A stretch of 64,000 nt of DNA from Kurthia huakuii LAM0618 (GCF_000505545.1 NZ_AYTB01000015.1:124001-188000); one strand, 5' to 3'; positions 44,355 to 54,076 are shown, counted from the stretch's first letter. Notes: generated by a model from the sequence alone, not told the origin. A program made the numbers and translations.

Positions 44355-45044
44355 ATGTATAAAATTTTAGTAATGGAAGATGACCCGGTGATTTATGAAG
44401 AATTGCAATTTCTTTTGCGTTTGCAAGGGTATGAGACAGTGACAGATTTCCCTTGTGATTTGGCGTTGTTAGATGTGAATTTACCTGGGAAAAATGGCTT
44501 TGAAATCGCACGCACGATACGCGAAACGTCTGACATACCGATTATTTTTTTGACGGCGCGAGATGCGGCAGAAGATGAGTTGATTGGCTTTCGGATTGGG
44601 GCGGATGATTATATTCATAAGCCGTACAATTCCGCGATTTTATTAGCGCGTATGGAACGGTTGCTAACGCGACAAACGTCTACGGTGAGCACAGTGCGCG
44701 AGCTTCAGCTAGATATCGCTAATTTGAAAGTGTGTTATCATGGTGAAACAATCGAGTTAACGAAAAATGAAAGTCGCATTTTAGCGCGCATCGGTGTATC
44801 AAAAAGTTTACAAACTACCACATTAGCCAAACAATTACTATTATTTTTCGCCTTTCCGGTGTTCGTTCCAATCTTATTAACGATTCCGACAGCGCTTATT
44901 GCAGAGCAGTTTGTGCAGTTGTTAGGCTTTCATCAGGAACTCACGATGTACGCATTATCGGCGATGATTGTCGCGGTTATGCTCGTAATCTACGGAATTT
45001 ACTTTTTTGTAACATTTGCGATTACGAAAAAGAATGTGCTGTAA
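44355..45044 (+). pseudogene. Chimeric remnant: response regulator fused to BceB permease tail
   Basis: The open frame of 229 codons starts as an OmpR-type regulator: VMEDDPVIYEELQFLL, LLDVNLPGKNGFEIA, DDYIHKPYN and the first winged-helix strand TIELTKNESRILARI. It then changes without a stop into the last about 80 residues of a BceB-type FtsX permease (GVSKSLQTTTLAKQLLLFFA with two membrane helices). An in-frame deletion of roughly kinase + ATPase + most of the permease (several kb) explains it. A stable fused product is possible but should be non-functional as a regulator, since the DNA-binding helix is missing. Confidence 0.8.
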
Positions 45045-45111
45045 AATTTTTCAATTAATTGAAACTATTTAGCGCCCTACCCGTTCTAATTATGATGAAA
45101 GGGTGAGGACG

Positions 45112-45396
45112 ATGTGGATTTTATTTGGCGTGTTAGCCCTCGTTGCGACATTTTTCAATTTCTATTTGTATGTGAAAGGTAAAGATTATCAAATCGCAAT
45201 GGCGCTTGGGTTGTCGTTTACGGCTTTAACAGTATGTGCAGAATATACACTTGTATCAGATTGGGTAAAAGCGGAGGATTGGACAGCTTTAATGGATGTC
45301 GTACCTAGTATGGAAACAGCACTCTGGGTGTTAACCGTGCTTGCGATTGCCATCAATCTAGCGCCGGTTTTTTTAGAGGCGAAGCGAAAAAAATAA
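45112..45396 (+). CDS. Small hypothetical membrane protein
   Basis: 94 residues from ATG 45112, after GGGTGAGGA. Three hydrophobic stretches (ILFGVLALVATFFNFYLYV, IAMALGLSFTALTVCAEYTL and ALWVLTVLAIAINLAPVF), basic tail. Family unknown. A terminator at 45406-45437 follows. Confidence 0.7.
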   Translation: MWILFGVLALVATFFNFYLYVKGKDYQIAMALGLSFTALTVCAEYTLVSDWVKAEDWTALMDVVPSMETALWVLTVLAIAINLAPVFLEAKRKK

Positions 45397-45405
45397 CAGA
45401 AATGG

Positions 45406-45437
45406 AAAAAACACGCTGCTTATGGCGTGTTTTTTTC
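45406..45437. terminator. Bidirectional terminator
   Basis: AAAACACGC pairs with GCGTGTTTT, then T4, between convergent genes. Confidence 0.75.
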
Positions 45438-45445
45438 ATCAATTA

Positions 45446-46024
45446 TTATTCTTTTTGCCAATCCCAGCGCTGCCAGAGCACCTTTTGTTGCACGGCACTA
45501 GAAAATGCTTTTTTCGTCAGCATTAACAGCTTATTGTTATTTTCGTACTCGCCTGTAATACAACCTGAACAAAATTGATGACAATTGTTTAAAATTAAAT
45601 TGTATTTTCGTGTTTGTCCAATGACCCGTTTGGCATTTTCGCTTGCATGGTAATACGTAATCGGCTGTCCATCGGCGTTTACAGGAATAAAAATATCACA
45701 ATCAAGCGTCGTTGGATTTGCGGTGAAAATGTCTGGTGTGACAATTTCAATTTTTCCCTTGCCATTTAATTGCGCAATGCGATGATCGCCCATGTAGATG
45801 CCGGAGTGTTCCATTTTAAATAATTCGCAGTAAATTAACGAACCGACACCAGGCTCTACATTGTCTTTAGACAAATCTGAAATATTCTTCTTTCTACGAT
45901 GCGGAGAATCATACTGTTCAGCGAGTTCATTTAAAAGAACGACCGGTATTGCTTGCGGAAAGCTGGCCATTATAAGTGTTTTTTTGAGAAGGTCTTTCCC
46001 TCCTATGTTCAAAAAGTTGTTCAT
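45446..46024 (-). CDS. LRAT-like (NlpC/P60 superfamily) protein
   Basis: 192 residues. The central part has the circularly permuted papain-like pattern of LRAT domains: VEPGVGSLIYCELFKMEHSG-IYMG (catalytic His region) and later RKYNLILNNCHQFCSGCITG with the catalytic Cys in NC. LRAT-like proteins in bacteria act as acyltransferases or thiol proteases; specificity is unknown. No signal peptide is evident. Its ATG directly follows the stop of the secreted protein gene, so the two are translated from one mRNA. Confidence 0.8.
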   Translation of the reverse strand: MNNFLNIGGKDLLKKTLIMASFPQAIPVVLLNELAEQYDSPHRRKKNISDLSKDNVEPGVGSLIYCELFKMEHSGIYMGDHRIAQLNGKGKIEIVTPDIFTANPTTLDCDIFIPVNADGQPITYYHASENAKRVIGQTRKYNLILNNCHQFCSGCITGEYENNNKLLMLTKKAFSSAVQQKVLWQRWDWQKE

Positions 46025-47074
46025 TTACTTAAAATACTTCCCATCATATTTCTTTTTCAATGCTTTAAAGTCATTGTTTAACTGATGCGCCGCATAATAA
46101 AGGGCTGCATTGCTTTGTGCTGTCGAGCCGTTGTCACCGAATAGGCTTTCGTAGCGGCTCGCGCGTTCCGTTAGCGCGTCACTCTCTGCTACAAACCATT
46201 TCCCTTGATCGGCGTCCACTTGTTTTAATTTTTCGACGTCGTTCAATAATTGATTAAAATCGGCGTTAGATTTTAATTGTAGTAAGGATTTGAATGAGAA
46301 CGTTTTATTGTTGAAGTTAAGCGCACCGCGACCTTCCCCGTAAAAGAGCGATGAAATGGTCACGTTAAACGAGCCATTTGATTGAATGCCTGTAAAGGTG
46401 AATACTAAATCACCTAGTTGGCCAGCTCCTTTTTCGAATTTCCATGTAGCAGGGCTGCCTTGTGTGGAAATGACGGTTTGTGCAGACGTTTCTTTAATGT
46501 TTCCAGGAATGCCAGAGACGCGTACAATGGCTGATTGGTCATCTGTATAGCGGACAGTTACCATCGAATCATTTAACGAGCCATCGTAAATATCTTTTCC
46601 TTCATGATAATAATGTTGGTTGTAGACACCTGTATAACGGTAGCCATTTGAGTACAGAAAACCCTCATATAGTTTCATGCCCTGGAATAATGGCTCGCCT
46701 TGATGCAATTTCTCATCGTGTACAAAGAGCGCGTTTTTCTCTTTCTCTATACCATCGACATACAGCTTCTTTTTGTATGTATTGACGCCATGATGTTTTT
46801 TCCCTTTGGAATACAGCGTCTTTTTATACAATGTGTAACCTTTTGGAATCGATCCCTTTACATAAAGTGTGCCTTTGTAGAGCACTGTCCCTTTTGCGAG
46901 CACCCCTTTTTGGTACAGTTTCTTTTTAAAGACCGTCGTTTTTTTGACAACCTTGCCTGTTTTGGCATCGACGAGCTTGCCTTTGACGACTTTATAGCTT
47001 GCGGCTTGCGCGGGTGTCGTGATAGTCGAAGCGGCAATAGAAACAATCGCCGCTGCTGCGATAAATTTTTTCAT
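46025..47074 (-). CDS. Secreted protein with LYxKG-type tandem repeats
   Basis: 349 residues. Signal peptide 1-24 (ends TPAQA). Residues about 25-165 contain seven or eight degenerate units of 12-17 residues: KTTVFKKKLYQKGVLAKGTV, LYKGTLYVKGSIPKGYTLYK, KTLYSKGKKHHGVNTYKKK and others. The repeats should form a beta-solenoid or sheet. The C-terminal half (FNVTISSLFYGEGRGALNFN..., HQLNNDFKALKKKYDGKY) is unrelated. Family unknown; likely wall-associated. AAGGAGGGT precedes ATG 47074. Confidence 0.75.
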   Translation of the reverse strand: MKKFIAAAAIVSIAASTITTPAQAASYKVVKGKLVDAKTGKVVKKTTVFKKKLYQKGVLAKGTVLYKGTLYVKGSIPKGYTLYKKTLYSKGKKHHGVNTYKKKLYVDGIEKEKNALFVHDEKLHQGEPLFQGMKLYEGFLYSNGYRYTGVYNQHYYHEGKDIYDGSLNDSMVTVRYTDDQSAIVRVSGIPGNIKETSAQTVISTQGSPATWKFEKGAGQLGDLVFTFTGIQSNGSFNVTISSLFYGEGRGALNFNNKTFSFKSLLQLKSNADFNQLLNDVEKLKQVDADQGKWFVAESDALTERASRYESLFGDNGSTAQSNAALYYAAHQLNNDFKALKKKYDGKYFK

Positions 47075-47405
47075 GAATAAACCCTCCTTTCCTTCTAGCG
47101 TAACAGGAGAAAACGTCCAAATATAGCCGGCAGAAGCGCTAATTTTTTAAAAGAAAACGATAGGAATTCGTGATTTTTAATAGGTTTTTGAAAAACATTG
47201 CGATAATGACACAGTTCATCTGTTATATAACAAAAAATGCTTGATTTTAAAGTAAAGGGTATCTTTTTTTTGTATTTTTTAGTTAAAATAAACATGTTCA
47301 CAACATGATGTGGACATGTACAGATAGCTATAGCTATTTTATTTTTTACATATATTTATCAGAAAATTCTGTGCATAAGACCACATATATTTAGGAGGAT
47401 GAAAC

Positions 47406-49196
47406 ATGAATGCAATTACACTTGTAATTGGAGCAATCTGTGTGCTAGCGATAGCATATCGTTTGTACGGCATTTTCTTTACGAAAAAAGTATTGAAAAT
47501 CAATGATGATACGCCGACACCAGCACATGAAAAAAATGACGGTAAAGATTATGTGCCGACGAACAGATGGGTAGCGTTTGGTCACCATTTCGCAGCCATC
47601 GCGGCAGCAGGACCACTTGTCGGGCCTATTTTAGCAGCGCAATTTGGTTATTTACCAGGCTATTTGTGGCTCTTAATTGGTGCTGTTATTGGCGGTGCTG
47701 TACATGATGCGGTTGTACTATTTGCATCGATGATGAAAGGTGGTAAATCGTTATCAGAAGTCATGCGTGAGGAGCTTGGGCCGGTCGCTGGATTTTGCAC
47801 AGGGCTTGCGATGTTATTTATTATTACGATTACGATGGCCGGTTTATCAATGGTTATTTTAGGTGCATTAGCTGAAAATCCGTGGGGCACATTTGCGGTT
47901 GCGGCAACGATTCCAATTGCGATGCTTATGGGGATTATGCAGCGTGTGATGAATAATTTATGGATTCCGACTGTTATCGGGATTGCGCTTTTAGTAGCGG
48001 CGGTATTTTATGGGCCTTATATCGAAGGCACGTGGTTAGGCAATATTTTAACGTTAGACAAAGCGACGTTATCTATTATTTTACCGATTTATGCATTTTT
48101 CGCGGCAGCACTTCCAGTTTGGTTCTTATTAGCGCCGCGTGATTATTTAAGTAGCTTTATGAAAATCGGTGTTTTTATTGCGCTTATTATTGGGATTTTT
48201 ATTATCAATCCCGCAATTCAATTCCCAGCTATTATTCCAGATTTCATTAATGGTGGCGGTCCAATCGTGGCGGGTCCTGTGTGGCCGTTCGTGTCGATTA
48301 CGATTGCGTGTGGCGCAATTTCTGGCTTCCATGCGTTCGTTGGTTCAGGGACAACACCGAAAATGTTGGACCGCTGGGAAGATATTCGCGTTGTAGGTTT
48401 TGGCGCGATGCTTGTCGAGTCGTTAGTTGGTGTTATGGCCTTGATTGCGGCGACTGTACTACATCCAGGAGATTATTTTGCGATTAACTCGTCGCCAGAA
48501 GTTTTCCAAACACTTGGTATGACAACGGTTGATTTGCCACAACTCGCAGCAGCAGTTGGCATGGATTTAGAAGGGCGTACAGGTGGTGCGGTGACACTCG
48601 CAGTTGGTATGGCATCTGTTTTTGCAGGAGTTGAATGGTTTAGTCATTTGACGCGGTATTTCTATCAATTCGTTATTATGTTTGAAGCCGTATTTATTTT
48701 AACAGCGATTGATGCAGGGACGCGTACAGCACGCTATTTAATTCAAGATTTCTTAGGCAATGTCTACAAACCACTGAAGAAAACAGACTGGATACCCGGC
48801 GCTATTTTTGCGAGCGCGCTAGCTTGTATCATGTGGGGATATTTACTGAATTCAGGTGATATTGCCTCTGTTTGGGCGTTATTTGGCGTTTCCAATCAGC
48901 TGATGGCATCGATTGGTTTGGCTTGTGGTGTGACGTATGTGTTGAAAGTAGCAGACAAACGCATTTACGCGTTAACATGCTTTATTCCACTTGTGTATTT
49001 ATATGTGACGGTTAATGTGGCAGGCTTCTGGATGGTGAAAAACGTTTATTGGAACGGAGCTGCAAGTGGCTTCAATGTTTTAAACGGCGTTTTATCATGC
49101 GTTATGCTCGCACTTGGCGTCGTCATTGTCATTGCTTCTGCGATGAAGTGGAAACAACAATGGCAAGATCCACGCTTTGTAAAAACAATCGCATAG
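47406..49196 (+). CDS. cstA: Carbon starvation CstA-family transporter
   Basis: 596 residues, about 16 membrane helices. Family hallmarks: KNDGKDYVPTNRWVAFGHHF then AAIAAAGPLVGPILAAQFG, GAVIGGAVHDAVVLFASMMK near residue 100, and ISGFHAFVGSGTTPKMLDRW near 305. CstA/BtsT-type proteins take up peptides or pyruvate. ATG follows TTAGGAGGATGAAAC. A single gene, but placed before the methylcitrate and pyruvate carboxylase operon, so a role in pyruvate supply is plausible. Confidence 0.95.
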   Translation: MNAITLVIGAICVLAIAYRLYGIFFTKKVLKINDDTPTPAHEKNDGKDYVPTNRWVAFGHHFAAIAAAGPLVGPILAAQFGYLPGYLWLLIGAVIGGAVHDAVVLFASMMKGGKSLSEVMREELGPVAGFCTGLAMLFIITITMAGLSMVILGALAENPWGTFAVAATIPIAMLMGIMQRVMNNLWIPTVIGIALLVAAVFYGPYIEGTWLGNILTLDKATLSIILPIYAFFAAALPVWFLLAPRDYLSSFMKIGVFIALIIGIFIINPAIQFPAIIPDFINGGGPIVAGPVWPFVSITIACGAISGFHAFVGSGTTPKMLDRWEDIRVVGFGAMLVESLVGVMALIAATVLHPGDYFAINSSPEVFQTLGMTTVDLPQLAAAVGMDLEGRTGGAVTLAVGMASVFAGVEWFSHLTRYFYQFVIMFEAVFILTAIDAGTRTARYLIQDFLGNVYKPLKKTDWIPGAIFASALACIMWGYLLNSGDIASVWALFGVSNQLMASIGLACGVTYVLKVADKRIYALTCFIPLVYLYVTVNVAGFWMVKNVYWNGAASGFNVLNGVLSCVMLALGVVIVIASAMKWKQQWQDPRFVKTIA

Positions 49197-49229
49197 AAAA
49201 AAGGAATCGCCTCGGCGATTCCTTTTTTT
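49197..49229. terminator. Terminator after cstA
   Basis: AAAAAAGGAATCGCC...GGCGATTCCTTTTTT, perfect stem with T runs in both directions. Confidence 0.85.
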
Positions 49230-49236
49230 ATGGCTA

Positions 49237-49551
49237 TTATTCAATACCGTATTTGATATAACCGATTTGCATTTCACCCGAAGTTTTCATTGCATCAGGC
49301 GTTGAGCGTAGTGCCTGTTCTTCTGACATGCCTTGATGCTGTACTTTATAAGCTGCAGGAGACATGTTGTATTTATTTAACAAACTCTTTCAACTACCCC
49401 CACTTAGCGTTTTCACGATCTCGCTTGAAGTGGGGGATTCCTACGAACAGTGCATGCTTGTTCCTACTTGCTCTACTCATTGAGGAGGGTGTCTTCTGCG
49501 AAAAAACGATAAAAGAAGAATGGCAGAGCATACTTTGACTATTTTCTTCAT
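49237..49551 (-). pseudogene. Small secreted-protein gene split by an IS605-type remnant
   Basis: ATG 49551 follows AGGAG and starts a signal peptide (MKKIVKVCSAILLLS) that runs into the mobile-element left end near 49512. Beyond the other end of the element the same strand encodes a plausible C-terminus (SLLNKYNMSPAAYKVQHQG, then MSEEQALRSTPDAMKTSGEM and QIGYIKYGIE) ending at 49237. Joined, they give a secreted protein of about 65 residues. The family is not recognised. Confidence 0.55.
49391..49510 (-). mobile_element. IS605-family remnant without tnpB, omegaRNA-like, minus strand
   Basis: Reads on the minus strand as TTTTTTCGCAGAAGACACCC, a shortened middle (GTAGGAACAAGCATGCACTG), and the right-end hairpin CCCCCACTTCAAGCG...CGCTAAGTGGGGGT followed by AGTTGAA. 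It equals the copy at 25656 with about 75 bases deleted. No protein is encoded. Confidence 0.65.
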
Positions 49552-49794
49552 CTTTTAATCTCCTGATTATAACTTTTGAAATCATAAAGTCTAGATTATT
49601 TCCAAAAAATAGTTTGCACTCTTTTGAGAAGAGTATCAATAAGATCTTCTTCATATTAATATTAAGTTGAACGTATGTTTTTCGATGCGTAAAAGGCCGA
49701 TCGTTCGGTTTGCATTTGGGTATAAATGGAAAGTTATTTCAAGATTCTTTCTAGTGGACGAAAAGTCGCGCGTCTATAATAAGGTGTGTTTCAT

Positions 49795-49956
49795 ATGAGG
49801 ATACAGGTGTATTATAACAAACCTGGACAAATGGTTAAAAATTTTCAGAAAAATTTCATAAAAAAAATACTTTTATTTGTCGTATTTTTCATCTTTCATG
49901 TTATTTTTCTTGTAAAATTCAAAAAAGACAGAAAATTAATGGTATTGCTTAATTAA
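49795..49956 (+). CDS. Possible 53-residue membrane peptide
   Basis: ATG 49795 is 9 bases after AAGGTG, with TATAAT at 49776-49781. The frame encodes a basic N-terminus (MRIQVYYNKPGQMVKNF), one strong membrane helix (ILLFVVFFIFHVIFLV) and KFKKDRK. Too short and AT-rich to be sure. Otherwise the region 49560-50015 has nothing I recognise. Confidence 0.35.
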   Translation: MRIQVYYNKPGQMVKNFQKNFIKKILLFVVFFIFHVIFLVKFKKDRKLMVLLN

Positions 49957-50014
49957 AAATTGTCTGATAGTGTTAGTTATGTAAAATTGAATACGCCACA
50001 TTCGATGGTACAGC

Positions 50015-50230
50015 ATACGATGTCTACATAATCGATGTTGTTTAAAAGGGAAGCCTGTGAGAATCAGGCACTGTCCCGCAACTGTATTTGGGAGTCTATA
50101 AGTAAAACGCCACTGTTCTCTTGTAAGGAGAATGGGAAGGGATTTATAGATGATGATCATAAGTCAGGAGACCTGCCCTTGAATGAGCATCAATTTAACC
50201 TACGAGGATAGGGAGGTGTTAACGAGAGGG
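50015..50230 (+). ncRNA. Cobalamin (B12) riboswitch upstream of the methylcitrate operon
   Basis: Contains the conserved cobalamin-aptamer core: AAAAGGGAAGCC at 50044, CACTGTCCCGCAACTGTA at about 50069, and the B12 box AAGTCAGGAGACCTGCC at 50161-50177, with paired arms between them. The expression platform is the terminator at 50318-50357, so adenosylcobalamin should cause premature termination ahead of prpC. Confidence 0.93.
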
Positions 50231-50317
50231 CCATTGTCATACTATGCACAATTTATTTTGTCGTATACAAATATGTGTTAGTGTATGTTTATTTTGTATT
50301 GCCTAATTATTAACTAC

Positions 50318-50357
50318 TGAACAACTTCGTCTAAAGGGGATGGAAGTTGTTTTTTTG
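50318..50357 (+). terminator. Riboswitch expression-platform terminator
   Basis: GAACAACTTC pairs with GAAGTTGTT and is followed by T7, 85 bases before the prpC start and inside the leader. Confidence 0.8.
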
Positions 50358-50439
50358 TACTTCAAAATGATAAAAGTGGAAATTGTAATGTTCTATTTGA
50401 AAACGCTTACTTTTAATTTTTAACAAAGGGGATAGAAGT

Positions 50440-51546
50440 ATGGACAAAGTTTATTCGCCAGGATTAGATGGCATCATTGCAGCAGAAACAAAGATTTCAC
50501 TACTTGATACAGTAGATTGTCAAATTGTTATTCGTGGCTATGATTTAATCGAGCTTTCACAAAATAATAGTTACTTAGATTTAGTTCACTTGCTTTATCA
50601 TAATGAATTACCAACTGCACAGCAGAAAACAACGATGGAAAATGCATTTAAGCAATATTATGAAGTTCCAAACGAAATATTTGAAATATTCAAACTATTG
50701 CCAAAGACAACGCACCCAATGGATGGCTTACGTACAGGAATTTCTTCACTTGCTGGATACGATGAAAATATCGAAAATCGTTCGCCTGAAGAAAATTTAG
50801 CACGTGCATATCGCTTGTTAGGGAATATGCCAAATATTGTAGCAAACAGCTATCGTGTTATTAACGGCCAAGAAATTGTTGAGCCAGATACATCACTATC
50901 GTATAGTGCAAACTTCTACTACATGATTACAGGGAAAAAGCCAACGAAACTAGAAGAACAAATTTTTGATGAATCACTTGTGATGTATATTGAGCACGAG
51001 ATGCCGAATTCAACGTTTGCAGCTCGCGTTATCGCTTCTACACAGGCAGATTTATACGGTGCATTAACAGGCGCTGTTGCTTCACTAAAAGGTAGCTTGC
51101 ATGGCGGTGCAAATGAAGCAGTAATGTATATGTTACTCGAGGCAAAAACGGTTGAAGGTTTTAAAGTATTACTGCAAGAAAAATTAGCAAATAAAGAAAA
51201 AATTATGGGCTTTGGCCATCGTGTGTACATGAAGAAAATGGATCCACGTGCATTAATCATGAAGCAAGCCTTGCGTAAACTGTGTGATGAAAAAGGTGAT
51301 GATTTACTGTATCGCATGTGTGAAGCTGGCGAAATTATTATGGAGCAAGAAAAAGGTTTATATCCAAATTTAGACTACTATGCAGCGCCAGTGTACTACA
51401 TGCTTGGATTACCAATTGAATTGTATACACCAATTTTCTTCAGTTCAAGAACAGCAGGTTTATGTGCACATGTTATCGAACAGCATGAAAATAACAGATT
51501 ATTCCGACCTCGCGTAAATTATACAGGCGAGCGCTATAAATCTTAA
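50440..51546 (+). CDS. prpC: 2-Methylcitrate/citrate synthase
   Basis: 368 residues. Catalytic residues are visible: H in GSLHGGANEAVM (about 225), H in IMGFGHRVYMKKMDPRA (about 261) and D in NLDYYAAPVYYMLG (about 315). AAAGGGGATAGAAGT precedes the ATG. Sequence length and the MmgD-like motif VYSPGLDGIIAAETKIS fit 2-methylcitrate synthases of Bacillus. It condenses propionyl-CoA with oxaloacetate. First gene of a four-gene operon with prpD, prpB and pyruvate carboxylase. Confidence 0.93.
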   Translation: MDKVYSPGLDGIIAAETKISLLDTVDCQIVIRGYDLIELSQNNSYLDLVHLLYHNELPTAQQKTTMENAFKQYYEVPNEIFEIFKLLPKTTHPMDGLRTGISSLAGYDENIENRSPEENLARAYRLLGNMPNIVANSYRVINGQEIVEPDTSLSYSANFYYMITGKKPTKLEEQIFDESLVMYIEHEMPNSTFAARVIASTQADLYGALTGAVASLKGSLHGGANEAVMYMLLEAKTVEGFKVLLQEKLANKEKIMGFGHRVYMKKMDPRALIMKQALRKLCDEKGDDLLYRMCEAGEIIMEQEKGLYPNLDYYAAPVYYMLGLPIELYTPIFFSSRTAGLCAHVIEQHENNRLFRPRVNYTGERYKS

Positions 51547-51594
51547 TACCTTAACAGCATTAACCACAAAGGGTGATTTACAAGGCCCGCCCAC

Positions 51595-51623
51595 CGATAT
51601 ATGTTGGTCTAGAACATATATCG
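51595..51623 (+). promoter_or_regulatory. Intercistronic hairpin between prpC and prpD
   Basis: CGATATATGTT and AACATATATCG pair around GGTCTAG, no T run follows. Probably an mRNA-stability or processing element, not a terminator. Confidence 0.4.
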
Positions 51624-51667
51624 AATACTCATTATAAAGAAAAATACTGAAAAAGGGAAGAGTGTCT

Positions 51668-53104
51668 ATGATTAAAACAAATGATATTACAAAAACAGAT
51701 CAATTATTAGAAGATATTGCGGATTATGTATTAAATACAGACATTACTAGTGAAGAAGCATTTGAAACAGCGCGTTATGTATTACTTGATACATTAGGTT
51801 GTGGTATTTTAGCACTTCAATATCCTGAATGTACAAAATTATTAGGACCTGTTGTACCAGGCACTGTTGTACAAAACGGCACGCGTGTACCAGGAACATC
51901 ATATGTTTTAGACCCAGTTAAAGGAGCTTTCAATATTGGTTGTATGATTCGTTGGCTTGATTACAATGATACATGGCTAGCTGCAGAATGGGGACACCCT
52001 TCAGATAACTTAGGTGGTATTTTAGCGGTGGCGGATTACGTGAGCCGCGTCAACGTTTCAGAAGGGCGTTCACCTTTAAAGGTTCGTGACGTATTAGAAA
52101 TGATGATTCAAGCACATGAAATTCAAGGAGTTCTAGCATTAGAAAATAGCTTAAATCGAGTTGGTCTTGACCACGTGTTATATGTAAAAGTAGCAACAAC
52201 AGCTGTTGTTACAAAAGCACTTGGTGGTTCTCGTCAAGAAATCATTAATGCTTTATCGAATGCATGGATTGATAATTCAAGCTTACGTACGTACCGTCAT
52301 GCGCCAAACACAGGATCTCGTAAATCATGGGCTGCTGGTGACGCAACAAGTCGTGCTGTTCATTTAGCATTAACAGCATTGAAAGGTGAAATGGGTTATC
52401 CAACAGCTTTATCTGCACCAGGCTGGGGCTTCCAAGATGTTTTATTCAAAGGTAAAGAATTAACACTTGGCCGTCCGCTTGGTTCATATGTAATGGAGAA
52501 TGTTCTATTTAAAGTGTCGTTCCCTGCAGAATTCCATGCACAGACAGCTGCTGAATGTGCAGTTGCTTTACATGACGAAGTAATTGAGCGTTTAGAGGAT
52601 ATTGAAAAAATTCAAATTGTAACACACGAATCAGCTATCCGCATTATTGATAAGGAAGGTCCTTTAAATAATCCTGCTGACCGTGATCACTGTATTCAAT
52701 ACATTACAGCTGTTGGTTTATTATTCGGCGATGTGACCGCAGACCATTATGAGGACGAAGCAGCGAAGGATCCACGTATTGATGCACTACGCGATAAAAT
52801 GTACACAGTGGAAAAAGAACAATATACAATCGATTATTTAGATTCAGATAAACGCTCGATTGCTAATGCTGTACAAGTTTTCTATAAAGATGGCACGACA
52901 TCTGAATTGGTGGAATGTGAATACCCATTAGGACACCGCTTCCGTCGTGATGAGGCGTTCCCATTAATTGTTAAAAAATTCAAAGAAAACATGGCGACAC
53001 AATTTGCGACAAAACAATTAACTCAAATTGAACAAGTTTGCCTTGATAAAGAGCTTGTTGAATCAATGAACGTCAACGAATTCGTTGATTTATTCACATT
53101 ATAA
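51668..53104 (+). CDS. prpD: 2-Methylcitrate dehydratase PrpD/MmgE
   Basis: 478 residues from ATG 51668, after AGGGAAGAG; a GTG two codons earlier is open. Typical family sequence: [77 protein letters not shown] and [17 protein letters not shown]. PrpD dehydrates 2-methylcitrate to 2-methyl-cis-aconitate in the methylcitrate cycle. Followed after 12 bases by prpB. Confidence 0.95.
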   Translation: MIKTNDITKTDQLLEDIADYVLNTDITSEEAFETARYVLLDTLGCGILALQYPECTKLLGPVVPGTVVQNGTRVPGTSYVLDPVKGAFNIGCMIRWLDYNDTWLAAEWGHPSDNLGGILAVADYVSRVNVSEGRSPLKVRDVLEMMIQAHEIQGVLALENSLNRVGLDHVLYVKVATTAVVTKALGGSRQEIINALSNAWIDNSSLRTYRHAPNTGSRKSWAAGDATSRAVHLALTALKGEMGYPTALSAPGWGFQDVLFKGKELTLGRPLGSYVMENVLFKVSFPAEFHAQTAAECAVALHDEVIERLEDIEKIQIVTHESAIRIIDKEGPLNNPADRDHCIQYITAVGLLFGDVTADHYEDEAAKDPRIDALRDKMYTVEKEQYTIDYLDSDKRSIANAVQVFYKDGTTSELVECEYPLGHRFRRDEAFPLIVKKFKENMATQFATKQLTQIEQVCLDKELVESMNVNEFVDLFTL

Positions 53105-53116
53105 GGGGGAATAGGA

Positions 53117-54025
53117 ATGGCTTGGGTGGTAGAATCAGCGGTTTCACAAAAAGAACTAGCAGAACAATTTCGCTCATTAGTGAAAGAACCTGGAATTTTA
53201 CAAATTCCTGGTGCCCATGATGCAATGGCAGGTTTAATGGCAAAACGTGCGGGCTTCTCGGCATTATATTTATCAGGTGCTGCTTATACAGCTAGTCGTG
53301 GACTCCCAGATTTAGGGATTGTCAACTCGAATGAAGTAGCAGACCGCGCACGCGAAATTATTCGTGCAACAAATTTACCGATTCTTGTAGATATTGATAC
53401 AGGATTTGGAGGTGTGTTGAATGTTGCGCGTACCGCACGTGAAATGGAAGAGGCCGGCGTTGCAGCTGTACAAATTGAAGACCAGGACTTACCGAAAAAG
53501 TGTGGTCATTTAAACGGTAAAAAATTAGTGACACAAGAAGAGATGGTCCAAAAGATTAAAACGATTAAACAAGTAGCTCCATCGATTGTTATTGTTGCTC
53601 GTACAGATGCACGTGCAGTAGAAGGTTTAGAGGAAGCTATTACTCGTACAAAAGCCTATATCGCAGCAGGTGCAGATGCCATCTTTCCAGAAGCATTACA
53701 AGATCAACAAGAATTCAAAAAATTTGCGACAGAAATTGATGTACCATTGTTAGCAAATATGACGGAATTCGGTAAAACACCGTATTACACAGCGGAAGAA
53801 TTTGAAGCAATGGGATATGGCATGGTTATTTATCCTGTAACGTCAATGCGTGTAGCAGCAAAGGCATATGAACGTGTCTTTGGTTTAATTAAAGAACAAG
53901 GAACACAAAAAGAAGCATTAAATGATATGCAGCCGCGTAGCGAATTATACGATACGATTTCGTATGATGATTTTGAGGCGCTTGATTCAACTATTTCCAA
54001 AACGGTACTAAAGCAAGGCCAATAA
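53117..54025 (+). CDS. prpB: 2-Methylisocitrate lyase
   Basis: 302 residues. Isocitrate-lyase superfamily markers: GAHDAMAGLMAKRAGF at the start, metal-binding DIDTGFGG (about 94), QIEDQDLPKKCGHLNGKKLV with the catalytic KKCGH loop, and IVARTDARAVEGLEEA. It cleaves 2-methylisocitrate to pyruvate and succinate. AAGGGGGAATAGG precedes the ATG. Confidence 0.96.
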   Translation: MAWVVESAVSQKELAEQFRSLVKEPGILQIPGAHDAMAGLMAKRAGFSALYLSGAAYTASRGLPDLGIVNSNEVADRAREIIRATNLPILVDIDTGFGGVLNVARTAREMEEAGVAAVQIEDQDLPKKCGHLNGKKLVTQEEMVQKIKTIKQVAPSIVIVARTDARAVEGLEEAITRTKAYIAAGADAIFPEALQDQQEFKKFATEIDVPLLANMTEFGKTPYYTAEEFEAMGYGMVIYPVTSMRVAAKAYERVFGLIKEQGTQKEALNDMQPRSELYDTISYDDFEALDSTISKTVLKQGQ

Positions 54026-54076
54026 ACGAGATAACGGTATTCTCTTAGACTTCAATGAATAGAATGGGTGGTAACT

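Noticed and set aside
49394-49654. 86-codon minus-strand frame at 49.5 kb
   Set aside because: Runs through the IS605 remnant in a different frame from the split secreted gene; AGGAG and the signal peptide support ATG 49551 instead.
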